64,000 nt of DNA from an uncultured Emticicia sp. (GTDB lineage: Bacteria; Bacteroidota; Bacteroidia; Cytophagales; Spirosomataceae). Made by a program: the position numbers and the translations under genes. The notes under the pieces are model-generated. The model was given only the letters and a program-made list of their open reading frames with translations, had not been told where the DNA came from and made no database searches. Numbering within the stretch: position 1 is the first letter of the stretch; each line of letters opens with the position of its first letter. The DNA is taken from assembly GCF_937903345.1 (NCBI RefSeq), contig NZ_CALCZQ010000068.1:1-64000 (forward strand), given 5' to 3'. Below are positions 55,913 to 64,000 of the stretch, piece by piece.

Positions 55913-57103
55913 TCAATGGTTCGTAATTTTCAAAGGATTTACAACCACATATTTGATAGATTTTTTATCTTTTTCGAGATGAAACGAATAAGTAATATGT
56001 AGCAATCCATCAGCAGTTTGAATCAATGATGGATACGAAAAACTACCTTTATTGGGTTCAACTTTTTCGAGATAGGTTTTCCAATTCCAGGTTTTTCCTT
56101 CATTATCCGACAAAAATAGGGCGATTCTATATCGTCCATCTTCAACATCATTTCCAACAAAAGCCCATCGACCATCTAGCAACACCAAAAGCTCTACACT
56201 CGCAGTATTCGGTATCGCAGTTTTTGTGCTTACTTGCCAAGTTTCACCGTTGTCATTCGACTCGCTTGTGTGTACTCGTGCAGGGTCATCACCGCTATCT
56301 CGCATGAGTGCATAAAGATTGCCATTTTTCTTTTGAATAATTGCTGGCTGAATCGGTCCACGGCCAACCAAAGGTAAGCTTGGTCGCCATGTTGAGCCAT
56401 CATCATCTGAAATTGCCATTATAGACATATTAAAACCATCTGAATAGAGGGGCAAAACGATCCGTTTATTTGTTAATAGAAGCGGTTTTATGCGAGTCAT
56501 CCAGCCGAAACTTCTTTTAGCGGGGTCATTGCTGGCCGAAATGATTGATTCGTCATATTTTGGAGCGTAACCTGCCCATCCTGCAGGACTGGGTGGTGTT
56601 TCTTTCAATCTTTGGGCTACTTCTTTTGCAAAATTATCATCGGGTTTCAGCAAAATATTATCTTGCCAATTCCAAATTGGTGGACCACTTTTATGATAAT
56701 CTATGGAAGTACGAAATCTCAAAATTGATTGTTCCCATTTGTTGGCTTGAACAGCAATCCATACCAAAAAAAGCTTTTTTTCATGGTTTAAAAAAAGCAC
56801 AGGGTTGCAATCAGGAATATTGGGCGTATCGGCCATTATAAATGGCTCTGACCAATTGGTTTTACCTTTTTCGAGCCTTGCACCCATCAATTTTACATCA
56901 TCAGAAGTGCGTTCACCACTTCCATTAAACCAAACGCACAAAAAATCACCGTTTGGTAATGCAACAATACTACTGGCATGTACGTGTTTTTCTTGAAGCG
57001 GAAAAATAAGCGTAGAATACTGAACAGCAGTGTTTTGTGCAAAAATAAAATGGGTACTGAAAAGTAGGAAAAACTGAAAAAAGGAATAATTTCTCATATT
57101 CAA
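55913..57103 (-). CDS. Exported sialidase (BNR) family protein
   Basis: 396 aa. The signal peptide ends near residue 22 (HFIFAQ). The chain is a six-bladed sialidase propeller with Asp boxes SDDDGSTWRPS, SNDNGETWQVS and DNEGKTWNWK, and conserved core segments VHASSIVALPNGDFLCVWF, SGERTSDDVKLMGAR, and LVGRGPIQPAIIQKKNGNL (Arg of the triad region). Members of this BNR_2 group are exo-sialidases or other exo-glycosidases. It begins a four-gene minus-strand cluster that ends with an NAL-like aldolase, which supports a sialic-acid-type sugar, but no transporter or kinase is present. Confidence 0.82.
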   Translation of the reverse strand: MNMRNYSFFQFFLLFSTHFIFAQNTAVQYSTLIFPLQEKHVHASSIVALPNGDFLCVWFNGSGERTSDDVKLMGARLEKGKTNWSEPFIMADTPNIPDCNPVLFLNHEKKLFLVWIAVQANKWEQSILRFRTSIDYHKSGPPIWNWQDNILLKPDDNFAKEVAQRLKETPPSPAGWAGYAPKYDESIISASNDPAKRSFGWMTRIKPLLLTNKRIVLPLYSDGFNMSIMAISDDDGSTWRPSLPLVGRGPIQPAIIQKKNGNLYALMRDSGDDPARVHTSESNDNGETWQVSTKTAIPNTASVELLVLLDGRWAFVGNDVEDGRYRIALFLSDNEGKTWNWKTYLEKVEPNKGSFSYPSLIQTADGLLHITYSFHLEKDKKSIKYVVVNPLKITNH

Positions 57104-57288
57104 TAGTTGAGGTTGATATTGCGATGAAAGCAGGGCAAAAACTATAAATTAAATTTTTTAACTCATGGTTTTTTAACTGTGGAAAACTTATAATTCAAAT
57201 TTATTAGATTTTATTGAGTATTTATTAAAAAAAATCAAGAATATTACGATACTTTTTTCAGCCTCTTTAAACAAACCCATTATCAGAC

Positions 57289-58647
57289 ATGAAATCAATT
57301 TCAACCAAGACCTTTTTTAGTTTTTTTACTTTCCTTTTTTTAAATATTGGAGTCTTTGCCCAAAATGTAGTAGTTACACCACAAACTGCTCTGAATAATT
57401 ATATTTCAAATAACGACAAGAGTTTTCAGTGGGAATTAAAAGACTCTTCTGCAATGGGAAATGTAAAAATTTACCAGTTACTGCTTACTTCTCAAAAATG
57501 GCATAATTATACTTGGAGACATCAATTAACTGTTTTTGTACCTAAAAACCGACAATACAGTGATGCACTGTTGTTCATTACTGGTGGCTCGAATAAGGAT
57601 GAACAACCCAATTGGACAAAATCAGACGGTTTATGGCCTTCGTTAGCTGGTCTTGCCGAAAAAAACAAGGCAACTGTTGCTCTTATTCGTCAAGTACCAA
57701 ACCAACCGTTCTTTGGTAATTTGACCGAAGATGCACTAATTTCTTATACCTTACATCAATTTAAAAAAGATAAAGATTACACTTGGCCTTTGTTATTTCC
57801 GATGGTAAAATCGGCAGTTAGGGCAATGGATGCTGTACAAGAATTTACGAGGCAAAAGCAAAAATATGAGGTTAATAGTTTTGTGATTTCGGGTGCTTCA
57901 AAACGTGGTTGGACAACTTGGCTCTCGGCTGCAATTGATGACAAACGAGTGAAGGCTATTGCTCCGATGGTGATTGATATGCTTAATATGCCAGCTACTC
58001 TCAATTATCAGTACACAACTTATGGAGAATACAGCATACAGATTGAAGACTATGTGAAATTGGGGATTCCGCAAGGAACAGATACCGAAGAGGGTAAGGC
58101 TATAACTGCAATGATTGACCCGTTTTCTTATAGAAGTAAGTTGAATGTACCTAAAATGATTTTTATTGGTACTAATGACGAGTATTGGACGGTTGATGCC
58201 ATTAAACATTATTTGGGTGAAATTCCAGGGAAAAACATGATACACTATGTGCCAAATGTTGGTCATAATTTAGGTGGTGGAAAGCAGGCTTTTGAGTCTT
58301 TAAGTGCTTTTTTCGGACTTACAGTTTTAAATCAAGCATATCCGGTAAATACGTGGGAAATAAGTTCAAACAAAGTGCTTTCAGAATTGACAGTTAATGC
58401 TGTTGCTGAAAATTTGGTAGAAGCAACCTTATGGCAAACGACTTCTTCTGACCGAGATTTTAGAAATAATCTCTGGTTGAGTTCGAATATTAAGTTGAAA
58501 GATTTACCTAAAATTAAAATTTCAATGTCTCACCCAAAGAAAGGTTTCCAAGCATTTTATTTAGAAACCAAATACAAAGACCCAAATGGTGGAACTTTTA
58601 GCGTTTGTACTCGTGTGTATGTTACTGATAATGAGAAGGTTTTGTAG
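57289..58647 (+). CDS. PhoPQ-activated pathogenicity-related family hydrolase, exported
   Basis: 452 aa with a signal peptide ending near residue 24 (VFAQN). It has an alpha/beta-hydrolase core: GGSNKDEQPNW, then the nucleophile elbow VISGASKRGWTTW with catalytic Ser, FIGTNDEYW (Asp) and PNVGHNLGGGK (His). The family (PqaA-like) is known from Salmonella and is widespread in Bacteroidota; the natural substrate is unknown. The gene is divergent from the sialidase cluster over 185 bp and may be controlled with it. Confidence 0.85.
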   Translation: MKSISTKTFFSFFTFLFLNIGVFAQNVVVTPQTALNNYISNNDKSFQWELKDSSAMGNVKIYQLLLTSQKWHNYTWRHQLTVFVPKNRQYSDALLFITGGSNKDEQPNWTKSDGLWPSLAGLAEKNKATVALIRQVPNQPFFGNLTEDALISYTLHQFKKDKDYTWPLLFPMVKSAVRAMDAVQEFTRQKQKYEVNSFVISGASKRGWTTWLSAAIDDKRVKAIAPMVIDMLNMPATLNYQYTTYGEYSIQIEDYVKLGIPQGTDTEEGKAITAMIDPFSYRSKLNVPKMIFIGTNDEYWTVDAIKHYLGEIPGKNMIHYVPNVGHNLGGGKQAFESLSAFFGLTVLNQAYPVNTWEISSNKVLSELTVNAVAENLVEATLWQTTSSDRDFRNNLWLSSNIKLKDLPKIKISMSHPKKGFQAFYLETKYKDPNGGTFSVCTRVYVTDNEKVL

Positions 58648-58680
58648 AAAATTTTAAAACAACCAAAATAATTTTATTGT

Positions 58681-58723
58681 GTAGAGACCTTGCATGTAGA
58701 GATGTTGTACACAACATCTCTAC
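58681..58723. repeat. REP-like palindromic repeat
   Basis: GTAGAGAC (58681-58688) precedes a near copy, GTAGAGATGTTGT (58696-58708), which is perfectly complemented by ACAACATCTCTAC (58711-58723). GTAGAGA-type palindromes are repeated between genes in many Cytophagales. Only this one unit occurs in the window. It lies in the gene-free stretch 58648-58953. Confidence 0.55.
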
Positions 58724-58888
58724 GTATTGATAATAATTTTCAAAAACCTTTTTTTATTTTGGTAATTGGGTTTTCTTTTTTTTTAAAATGCCAAATTTCT
58801 TTAATCGGAATCTTCTAATTCCCTAATTTCTTGTTAGGGTTTTATCATAATGGAGTTTTTCTGGACTTTCGCACAAAGTCTATTCTAA

Positions 58889-58926
58889 AAAAAACGCTGT
58901 CAGATTTGATTCTGACAGCGTTTTTT
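58889..58926. terminator. Bidirectional terminator
   Basis: AAAAAACGCTGTCAGA (58889-58904) and its exact complement (58911-58926), 6-nt loop, with A and T runs on both ends, between the convergent hydrolase and maltose phosphorylase genes. Confidence 0.92.
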
Positions 58927-58953
58927 GAAGAAATAGGATACTGTTAAGTTTTT

Positions 58954-61278
58954 TTAATAATTGACTATTTTATGGTCATTAGCAGGAATTAAAATTTCGT
59001 TTCCATAAACTAAAATTTTGATCTCATTCCCACTGATATTTTCAATTTTAATTATATTTATGCTGATAGATATTTTGAGTGAGTTTTCTCTAAAACCAGT
59101 CCTAAAAGAGAACCCTTGCCATTGTTCGGGCAAAAATGGCTCGAAGGAAAGCATATTGTTTTTAACTCTCATTCCTCCAAAACCTTTCACAACCGAGAGC
59201 CAAGTTCCTGCCATTGAAGTAATATGGAGGCCATCTTCAGTATCATTGTTATAATCGTCCAAGTCCAGGCGAGCCGTGCGAACATACATTTCATAAGCCT
59301 TCTCTTTTTTGTCGAGTCTTGCCGCATGAATTACATGAACACAGGGTGAAAGTGATGACTCGTGAACAGTCATTGGTTCATAAAAATCAAAGTTTCTGCG
59401 TAATTCTTCTAATGAAAAATCTTCTTCAAAGAAATACATTCCTTGCAATACATCGGCTTGTTTGATGAAGCACGAACGCAAAATTCTATCCCAAGACCAT
59501 TTTTGATTGATTGGTCGTTGAGTAGAAATCTCATCGACGCTTAATAATTCCTTGTCTAAAAATCCGTCTTGTTGTAAAATTACTTGGCGTTGCTCATCGA
59601 ACGGAAAGTACATATTTTCGATAATATGTTGCCATTTTTCGATTTCGGTAGAGTAATCCAATTGAGTTTTACCGATGATCTCTTGAAATTTATGATGATT
59701 AGTATTATTTAAACCTTCAAAACTTTCAATCGTATAGCTCAAACACCATTTTGCCAAATAATTGGTGTACCAATTATTATTCACATTGTTTTCGTATTCA
59801 TTTGGTCCTGTTACACCAAGCATCACATATTTATTTTTTTCTGCCGACCAGTTTACACGTTGAGCCCAGAATCTTGAAATTCCTGTCAAAACTTCTAAAC
59901 CATATTCTTCTAAATAGTGGATGTCACCTGTATAACGGATATAGTCAAATATTGCATAAGCGATTGCTCCATTTCTGTGAATTTCTTCAAAAGTTATCTC
60001 CCATTCATTATGGCACTCTTCACCGTTCATTGTCACCATTGGATACAAAGCTGCACCGCCAGTAAAACCAAGTTTTTCGGCATTTTCAATGGCTTTTTTT
60101 AAATGATTATGGCGGTATATCAATAAATTTCGAGCAACTTTTTGTTCAGAAGTTGACAAATAAAATGGCAAACAATAAGCCTCTGTGTCCCAATAAGTCA
60201 CACCTCCGTATTTTTCACCGGTAAAGCCTTTAGGTCCGATATTTAAACGTGCATCTTCACCCGTGTATGTTTGTTGAAGTTGGAAAATGTTAAAACGAAT
60301 TGCCTGTTGGGCAGCTACATCTCCTTCAATTTGAATGTCATTTCCTTCCCATTTTTTAGCCCAAGCCGCTCTTTGTTCGGTTAACATTGTTTCAAAACCT
60401 TTTCTTGCAACCTTTTCAAGGTATTTTTTTGTGTTTTCACTTAAATCATCAATTGAGTGATTTTCAGATGAAAGGTTTACGGCAAATTTTACGATTGAAA
60501 TTTCTTCACCTTCTAAAAGGTTGATTCTGAATTCATTCGCAATATATTTTTCTTTTTTGATGGGAAATGTCTGACAGTCAATTATTTCGTTAGCTTGATA
60601 AACATCAAACTTCATTCCTGTACAGACTTGAAAAGTTGGGACTGTTTCCCATGCAGATTGTTTAGTTTCGAGTGTTAAAAAACCTTCACCATGACCAGTT
60701 TCTTTTGAAATTTCGTTCCAAAATTTCTCTCCGTGATTGGAGTCCTTATTAGAAACATCACCATCTAAAGAAACGGTTATTTTGGCCAAACCGAAAAAGT
60801 TAAGCGGAGTAATTGAATATTTTATAACACCAGATTCATCATCAATTAAGCTTAAAAAACGTAGTGAATGAATTTTTAGCATTTTTCCACTCGCTAATTC
60901 AATTGTGCAATTTCGCTCCAGCACGCCTGTACGCATGTCAAGCGTTCGAGTAAACTCGTGTACTTTTGCGGTATTCAAATCAATGTTTTCTCCTTCTATT
61001 TCTATATCAATTCCTGTCCAATTACAAGCGTTGATAACTTTTGCAAAATAATTTGGATAACCATTTTTCCACCAACCAACACGCGTTTTATCTGGAAACC
61101 AAACCCCTGCAACATAATTTCCTTGTAGCGTTTTGCCTGAATATGTCTCTTCAAAATTTCCACGTCCTCCCATTCGTCCATTACCCAAACTCATCAAACT
61201 TTCTGTAATTTCGTTATGTTCAGCATAGAAACCATTTTCTACGATACGCCATTCATCGTGTGTTATATAATTTTTCAT
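58954..61278 (-). CDS. Glycoside hydrolase family 65, probable maltose phosphorylase
   Basis: 774 aa. GH65 enzymes break a disaccharide with phosphate to glucose and beta-glucose-1-phosphate. The barrel contains YGGVTYWDTEAYCLPFY near residue 360 and NGEECHNEWEITFEEIHRNG near 420, of the maltose-phosphorylase type. The general acid is probably E494 in VTGPNEYENNVNNNWYTN. There is no signal peptide, so it acts in the cytoplasm. Downstream partner of beta-phosphoglucomutase, encoded 118 bp upstream on the same strand, and of an exported amylase-family enzyme. Together they fit maltodextrin use. Trehalose or kojibiose remains possible as substrate. Confidence 0.88.
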   Translation of the reverse strand: MKNYITHDEWRIVENGFYAEHNEITESLMSLGNGRMGGRGNFEETYSGKTLQGNYVAGVWFPDKTRVGWWKNGYPNYFAKVINACNWTGIDIEIEGENIDLNTAKVHEFTRTLDMRTGVLERNCTIELASGKMLKIHSLRFLSLIDDESGVIKYSITPLNFFGLAKITVSLDGDVSNKDSNHGEKFWNEISKETGHGEGFLTLETKQSAWETVPTFQVCTGMKFDVYQANEIIDCQTFPIKKEKYIANEFRINLLEGEEISIVKFAVNLSSENHSIDDLSENTKKYLEKVARKGFETMLTEQRAAWAKKWEGNDIQIEGDVAAQQAIRFNIFQLQQTYTGEDARLNIGPKGFTGEKYGGVTYWDTEAYCLPFYLSTSEQKVARNLLIYRHNHLKKAIENAEKLGFTGGAALYPMVTMNGEECHNEWEITFEEIHRNGAIAYAIFDYIRYTGDIHYLEEYGLEVLTGISRFWAQRVNWSAEKNKYVMLGVTGPNEYENNVNNNWYTNYLAKWCLSYTIESFEGLNNTNHHKFQEIIGKTQLDYSTEIEKWQHIIENMYFPFDEQRQVILQQDGFLDKELLSVDEISTQRPINQKWSWDRILRSCFIKQADVLQGMYFFEEDFSLEELRRNFDFYEPMTVHESSLSPCVHVIHAARLDKKEKAYEMYVRTARLDLDDYNNDTEDGLHITSMAGTWLSVVKGFGGMRVKNNMLSFEPFLPEQWQGFSFRTGFRENSLKISISINIIKIENISGNEIKILVYGNEILIPANDHKIVNY

Positions 61279-61396
61279 TCTTAAATGTATTTTCGTTGAT
61301 TATAGCCAGCATTATTGAAATTCTACAAAGTTTTTTTGTTATGTTAATTTGTTGGGATTTTTTTTAAACACACAAAAAAACAGAAAACATTAATTT

Positions 61397-62053
61397 TTAA
61401 TTTTTTGAAATCTTGTTTAAAAGTTCTGTTAAATTAATCTTTTCAAATCCACCAAAAACAATATCTGCTTTTGTTAAAACCTCGGCATTGCCAATGCCTA
61501 CCACCTTCATTCCTGCATTTTTCGCAGCTTCTACACCTGCTACGGCATCCTCAAAAACCAAACATTCTTCGGGTGAAAGTCCTAATTCCGCAGCACCTTT
61601 CAGAAAAACCTCTGGGTCTGGTTTTCCTTTTGAGATTTTTGTGCCATCAATTATTGCATCAAAATCATTAATAAATCCAACGCCTTCGAGAATCATTTGG
61701 GCATTTTTACTTACCGAGCCTAAAGCAATTTTTATATTGGTTTGCTTGATTTGTGTAAAAAACTCTTTTACACCTGGCAAAATATCATCAGAAGTCATTT
61801 TACTAACCAAGGATAAATAATGTTGGTTTTTTTTGGCAGCCCAATCATTTTTTTCTGATTCTGACAGCACTTTATTTCCGTGTTTGAGAATTAAATTCAA
61901 AGAATCCATTCGGCTAATACCTTTTAAACCTTCATTAAATTCTTCGGAAATATCAAAACCCAAATCATTGGCCATTTTTCGCCATGCTTCGTAATGAAAT
62001 ATTGCTGTTTCTACAATTACACCGTCTAAATCGAATAAAAAACCTTTAATCAT
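61397..62053 (-). CDS. pgmB: Beta-phosphoglucomutase
   Basis: 218 aa, HAD-superfamily phosphatase fold with the DxD nucleophile D8/D10 (LFDLDGVIVET). The substrate-specificity cap has YEAWRKMANDLG and GISRMDSLNLIL. Motif II is ALGSVSKNAQMIL and motif III/IV is KGKPDPEVFLKGA and VFEDAVAGVEAAKNAGM. It turns beta-glucose-1-phosphate into glucose-6-phosphate, exactly the product of the adjacent GH65 phosphorylase, so the two genes almost certainly form one pathway. Confidence 0.93.
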   Translation of the reverse strand: MIKGFLFDLDGVIVETAIFHYEAWRKMANDLGFDISEEFNEGLKGISRMDSLNLILKHGNKVLSESEKNDWAAKKNQHYLSLVSKMTSDDILPGVKEFFTQIKQTNIKIALGSVSKNAQMILEGVGFINDFDAIIDGTKISKGKPDPEVFLKGAAELGLSPEECLVFEDAVAGVEAAKNAGMKVVGIGNAEVLTKADIVFGGFEKINLTELLNKISKN

Positions 62054-62131
62054 ATCTTTTTGTCCAACAATTTTCTAAATTGTTTTATGTTTAAAATTCC
62101 ATTTTTGCGATATGCAATTTGAAAATTTGTA

Positions 62132-64000
62132 TTATTTTAGTTCTATAATCAAAGCCGTCATTGCGGGTACTTTGATGTTTGAAATTTCATTGATTGTTTC
62201 GCCAGTCATTATGTTTTTTGCTGATTTTGCACTTTTTATGATTTCAGCGAAATTAGTCGTTGGCACAATAGATTCTGTGCTTTTGGTGTTACTAACAACC
62301 ATTACAGTTTGCTTTTCAGTATATCTGAAATATACGTAAACTCCGCCATCAAAAGGTGTAAACTGCATAAATTTCCCTTTTGTAAGGGCTTCCGAAGTTT
62401 TACGATAGTTTAATATTTTTTTATTAAACTCAAACGCTTCGTTTTCTTGGGCATTTCTTCCAGATGCTGAAAATTTATTTTCGACATCAGTTCTGAAGCC
62501 ACCCGGAAAATCTTTTCTTACCTCAGCATCGGTTGGGTTCTTAAAGTTTTTCATCAGAAACTCAGTGCCATAGTACATTTGTGGCACGCCACGAATGGTG
62601 TATAGCCAAGTCAAACCTAACTTATATTTATTAAAATCTTCTCCAATTACAGAGAAATATCGGTCGTTATCATGATTTTCTACGAATGGTACAAGTTTTT
62701 CTGGGTTTTGATACACTAAGTCTTGTGCAAGTGTGGTATAAAGTCGGTTTATACCTTCATTCCAACCGAAATTTTCTTTCAAAGCAGCATTGATGGCTCC
62801 TTGTACTTGAAAATCACAACTTGAAGGAAGGTTACATTTGAACGGAATAGTAAGATTGTTTTTTGTAAAATACGCCTGACTAATCACGGTATTTACAGCC
62901 GATTCTCCAAACAAAAGCATATTGGGGTGTTCGTCAAGAATGGCTTTGTTACAGCGATTCATAAACTCCATGTCGTTATAAATATAAGTATCTATTCTCC
63001 AAGCATCAATATTGAAATACTCAATCGTCCAGAGTGCATGTTGAATTAAATAATTGGCTAACAAAGGCTCTTTTTGATTCAAATCAGGCAAAAAAGAAGT
63101 AAACCAACCTTCTTCGGTTACTTTTTTATCAAATTTAGAGCCATTTACGTCTATCAAAGGTTGATCTTTATAGGAAGTGTTGGTGTATTTATCCCAATTA
63201 TGTAACCAGTTCTTGGCTGGAAGGTCTTTAACTAACCAAGCATCCTCTCCGACGTGATTATAAACTGCATCTTGAACTATCTTAATGCCTTTTTTATGAG
63301 CTTCTTCGATTAGCTTTTTGTACCCAGCATTTCCCCCAAAACGACGGTCGATTTGATAATGGTCTGTAAAATGATAACCATGATAAGAGCTTCGCAAAGT
63401 TCCACCTTCATTTGTTTGGTGGGTATTGTTTTCAATAATTGGAGTCAGCCATAGAGCCGTTACCCCCAATTCATTGAAATAATCGAGATGGTCAATGATA
63501 CCTTGTAAGTCTCCACCATGTCGCAACCAAGGACTTTTACGGTCAGCTTGGGTATCATTCATGTCTTCGTATGTATCGTTCGATTCATCACCATTAGCAA
63601 AGCGATCGGGCATCAGTAAATAGACAACATCCGCTTGTGTTACAGCCTGAGGTTTGGCGGTACGTAGGCGTATTTCGTAGTTTACTGTTGACGATTCTTT
63701 GCCATTATTAAAAATCAATTGAAGATTGCCAGGCTTGGCAATTTTAGATATATCTAATTCAACAAAAATATAATTCGGATTTTCAACTGTTTGCGTTTTC
63801 TTCAATTTTACACCTACGTATGGCTTTAAACTAACATTTGTAGTACTAATATTTTTGCCATAAACTAATATTTGTAAGTAAGGGTTTTTCATGCCAACCC
63901 ACCAGTTCGTTGGGTTAATGCGTTGAATATCAGGTTTTTGTGCAAAAGAATGGTAAAGTGTGCCTAATTGTACAAAAACAAGAAGGAGTAAGCATTTTGT
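62132..64000 (-). CDS. Exported alpha-amylase family enzyme (neopullulanase/cyclomaltodextrinase-like), partial at right edge
   Basis: At least 622 residues are in the window and the true start is beyond base 64000. The frame stays open past the Met at 63890-63892 through 36 more codons: a signal peptide core (CLLLLVFVQLG, cleavage near SFAQ) and PDIQRINPTNWWVG, the usual start of a cyclomaltodextrinase N-domain. The GH13 regions are present: VTALWLTPIIENN, IKIVQDAVYNHVG (region I), NIDAWRIDTYIYNDM (region II, nucleophile Asp), LLFGESAV (region III, Glu) and VPFVENHDNDRYF (region IV, HD). A C-terminal beta domain ends the protein. As first gene of the operon it would cut maltodextrin outside the cytoplasm. 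Confidence 0.92.
   Translation of the reverse strand, partial: TKCLLLLVFVQLGTLYHSFAQKPDIQRINPTNWWVGMKNPYLQILVYGKNISTTNVSLKPYVGVKLKKTQTVENPNYIFVELDISKIAKPGNLQLIFNNGKESSTVNYEIRLRTAKPQAVTQADVVYLLMPDRFANGDESNDTYEDMNDTQADRKSPWLRHGGDLQGIIDHLDYFNELGVTALWLTPIIENNTHQTNEGGTLRSSYHGYHFTDHYQIDRRFGGNAGYKKLIEEAHKKGIKIVQDAVYNHVGEDAWLVKDLPAKNWLHNWDKYTNTSYKDQPLIDVNGSKFDKKVTEEGWFTSFLPDLNQKEPLLANYLIQHALWTIEYFNIDAWRIDTYIYNDMEFMNRCNKAILDEHPNMLLFGESAVNTVISQAYFTKNNLTIPFKCNLPSSCDFQVQGAINAALKENFGWNEGINRLYTTLAQDLVYQNPEKLVPFVENHDNDRYFSVIGEDFNKYKLGLTWLYTIRGVPQMYYGTEFLMKNFKNPTDAEVRKDFPGGFRTDVENKFSASGRNAQENEAFEFNKKILNYRKTSEALTKGKFMQFTPFDGGVYVYFRYTEKQTVMVVSNTKSTESIVPTTNFAEIIKSAKSAKNIMTGETINEISNIKVPAMTALIIELK

Noticed and set aside
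1..64000. CRISPR arrays, prophage, insertion sequences or restriction-modification and defence islands
   Set aside because: No regularly spaced repeats, transposase, integrase, phage structural or methylase/nuclease cluster was seen. EVE and Uma2 genes alone do not make a defence system.

Overview
The window is AT-rich DNA from a member of the Bacteroidota, most likely the order Cytophagales (Emticicia/Leadbetterella-like; the genus is a guess from gene content, not a search result). Pointers are: a TonB-dependent receptor next to an ECF sigma factor and a membrane-anchored partner; Wzi-type capsule protein; DUF1460, DUF2452, DUF3748 and PIG-L proteins of the Bacteroidota type; a type IX secretion (T9SS) sorting-domain-like peptide; few Shine-Dalgarno sequences; and several promoters of the Bacteroidota form TTTG-N19-21-TAnnTTTG. 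No insertion sequence, prophage, rRNA or CRISPR array is visible, so this is mostly ordinary chromosome.

Layout. 1-316: a self-contained transcription unit for a structured RNA of about 161 nt that folds as a tRNA with a roughly 92-nt variable region. 490-3631: DUF819 membrane protein, Wzi family outer-membrane protein and an orphan T9SS sorting-domain-like ORF. 3677-10750: folD, a nicotinamide riboside kinase-like P-loop kinase, a 56-aa two-helix membrane protein, a secreted amidohydrolase, DUF1460 amidase-like protein, Xaa-Pro aminopeptidase and a subtilisin-like protease. 10815-15978: ECF sigma factor with a membrane-anchored vWA-like partner, a FecA-like TonB receptor and two uncharacterised proteins. 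16132-20956: prs, ribosomal protein L25, DUF2452, a Rieske lipoprotein, menE and an uncharacterised protein. 21014-26419: methionine aminotransferase, a cro-type regulator with a degenerate S24-like tail, an MBL-fold hydrolase, tandem DinB proteins and an unknown protein. 26544-33576: large BNR-repeat exoprotein, a repeat protein interrupted by one in-frame TGA, an EVE protein and a secreted protein. 33629-34416 is gene-poor and looks like decayed coding sequence.

34417-39976: rRNA methyltransferase-like gene with a non-ATG start, TPR lipoprotein, thrS and infC. 40000-40101: a 102-bp element with 14-bp perfect terminal inverted repeats. 40262-47400: PIG-L deacetylase, a membrane pyrophosphatase fused to an OmpA-like domain, and two convergent Uma2 proteins. 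47401-57103: leuS, SAM hydroxide adenosyltransferase-like gene, then a probable four-gene glycan operon on the minus strand (sialidase-like, propeller plus alpha-barrel hydrolase, DUF3748 propeller lipoprotein, NAL/DapA-like aldolase). 57289-58647: PhoPQ-activated-type hydrolase. 58954-64000: maltose/maltodextrin operon on the minus strand (exported alpha-amylase family enzyme running off the right edge, beta-phosphoglucomutase, GH65 maltose phosphorylase), which together would convert maltodextrin to maltose, then glucose and beta-glucose-1-phosphate, then glucose-6-phosphate.

The observations I consider most worth following are the tRNA-like RNA with the very long variable region, the TGA-for-Trp interruption, the pyrophosphatase-OmpA fusion, the TIR element at 40.0 kb and the sigma/vWA pair with its long inverted repeat.
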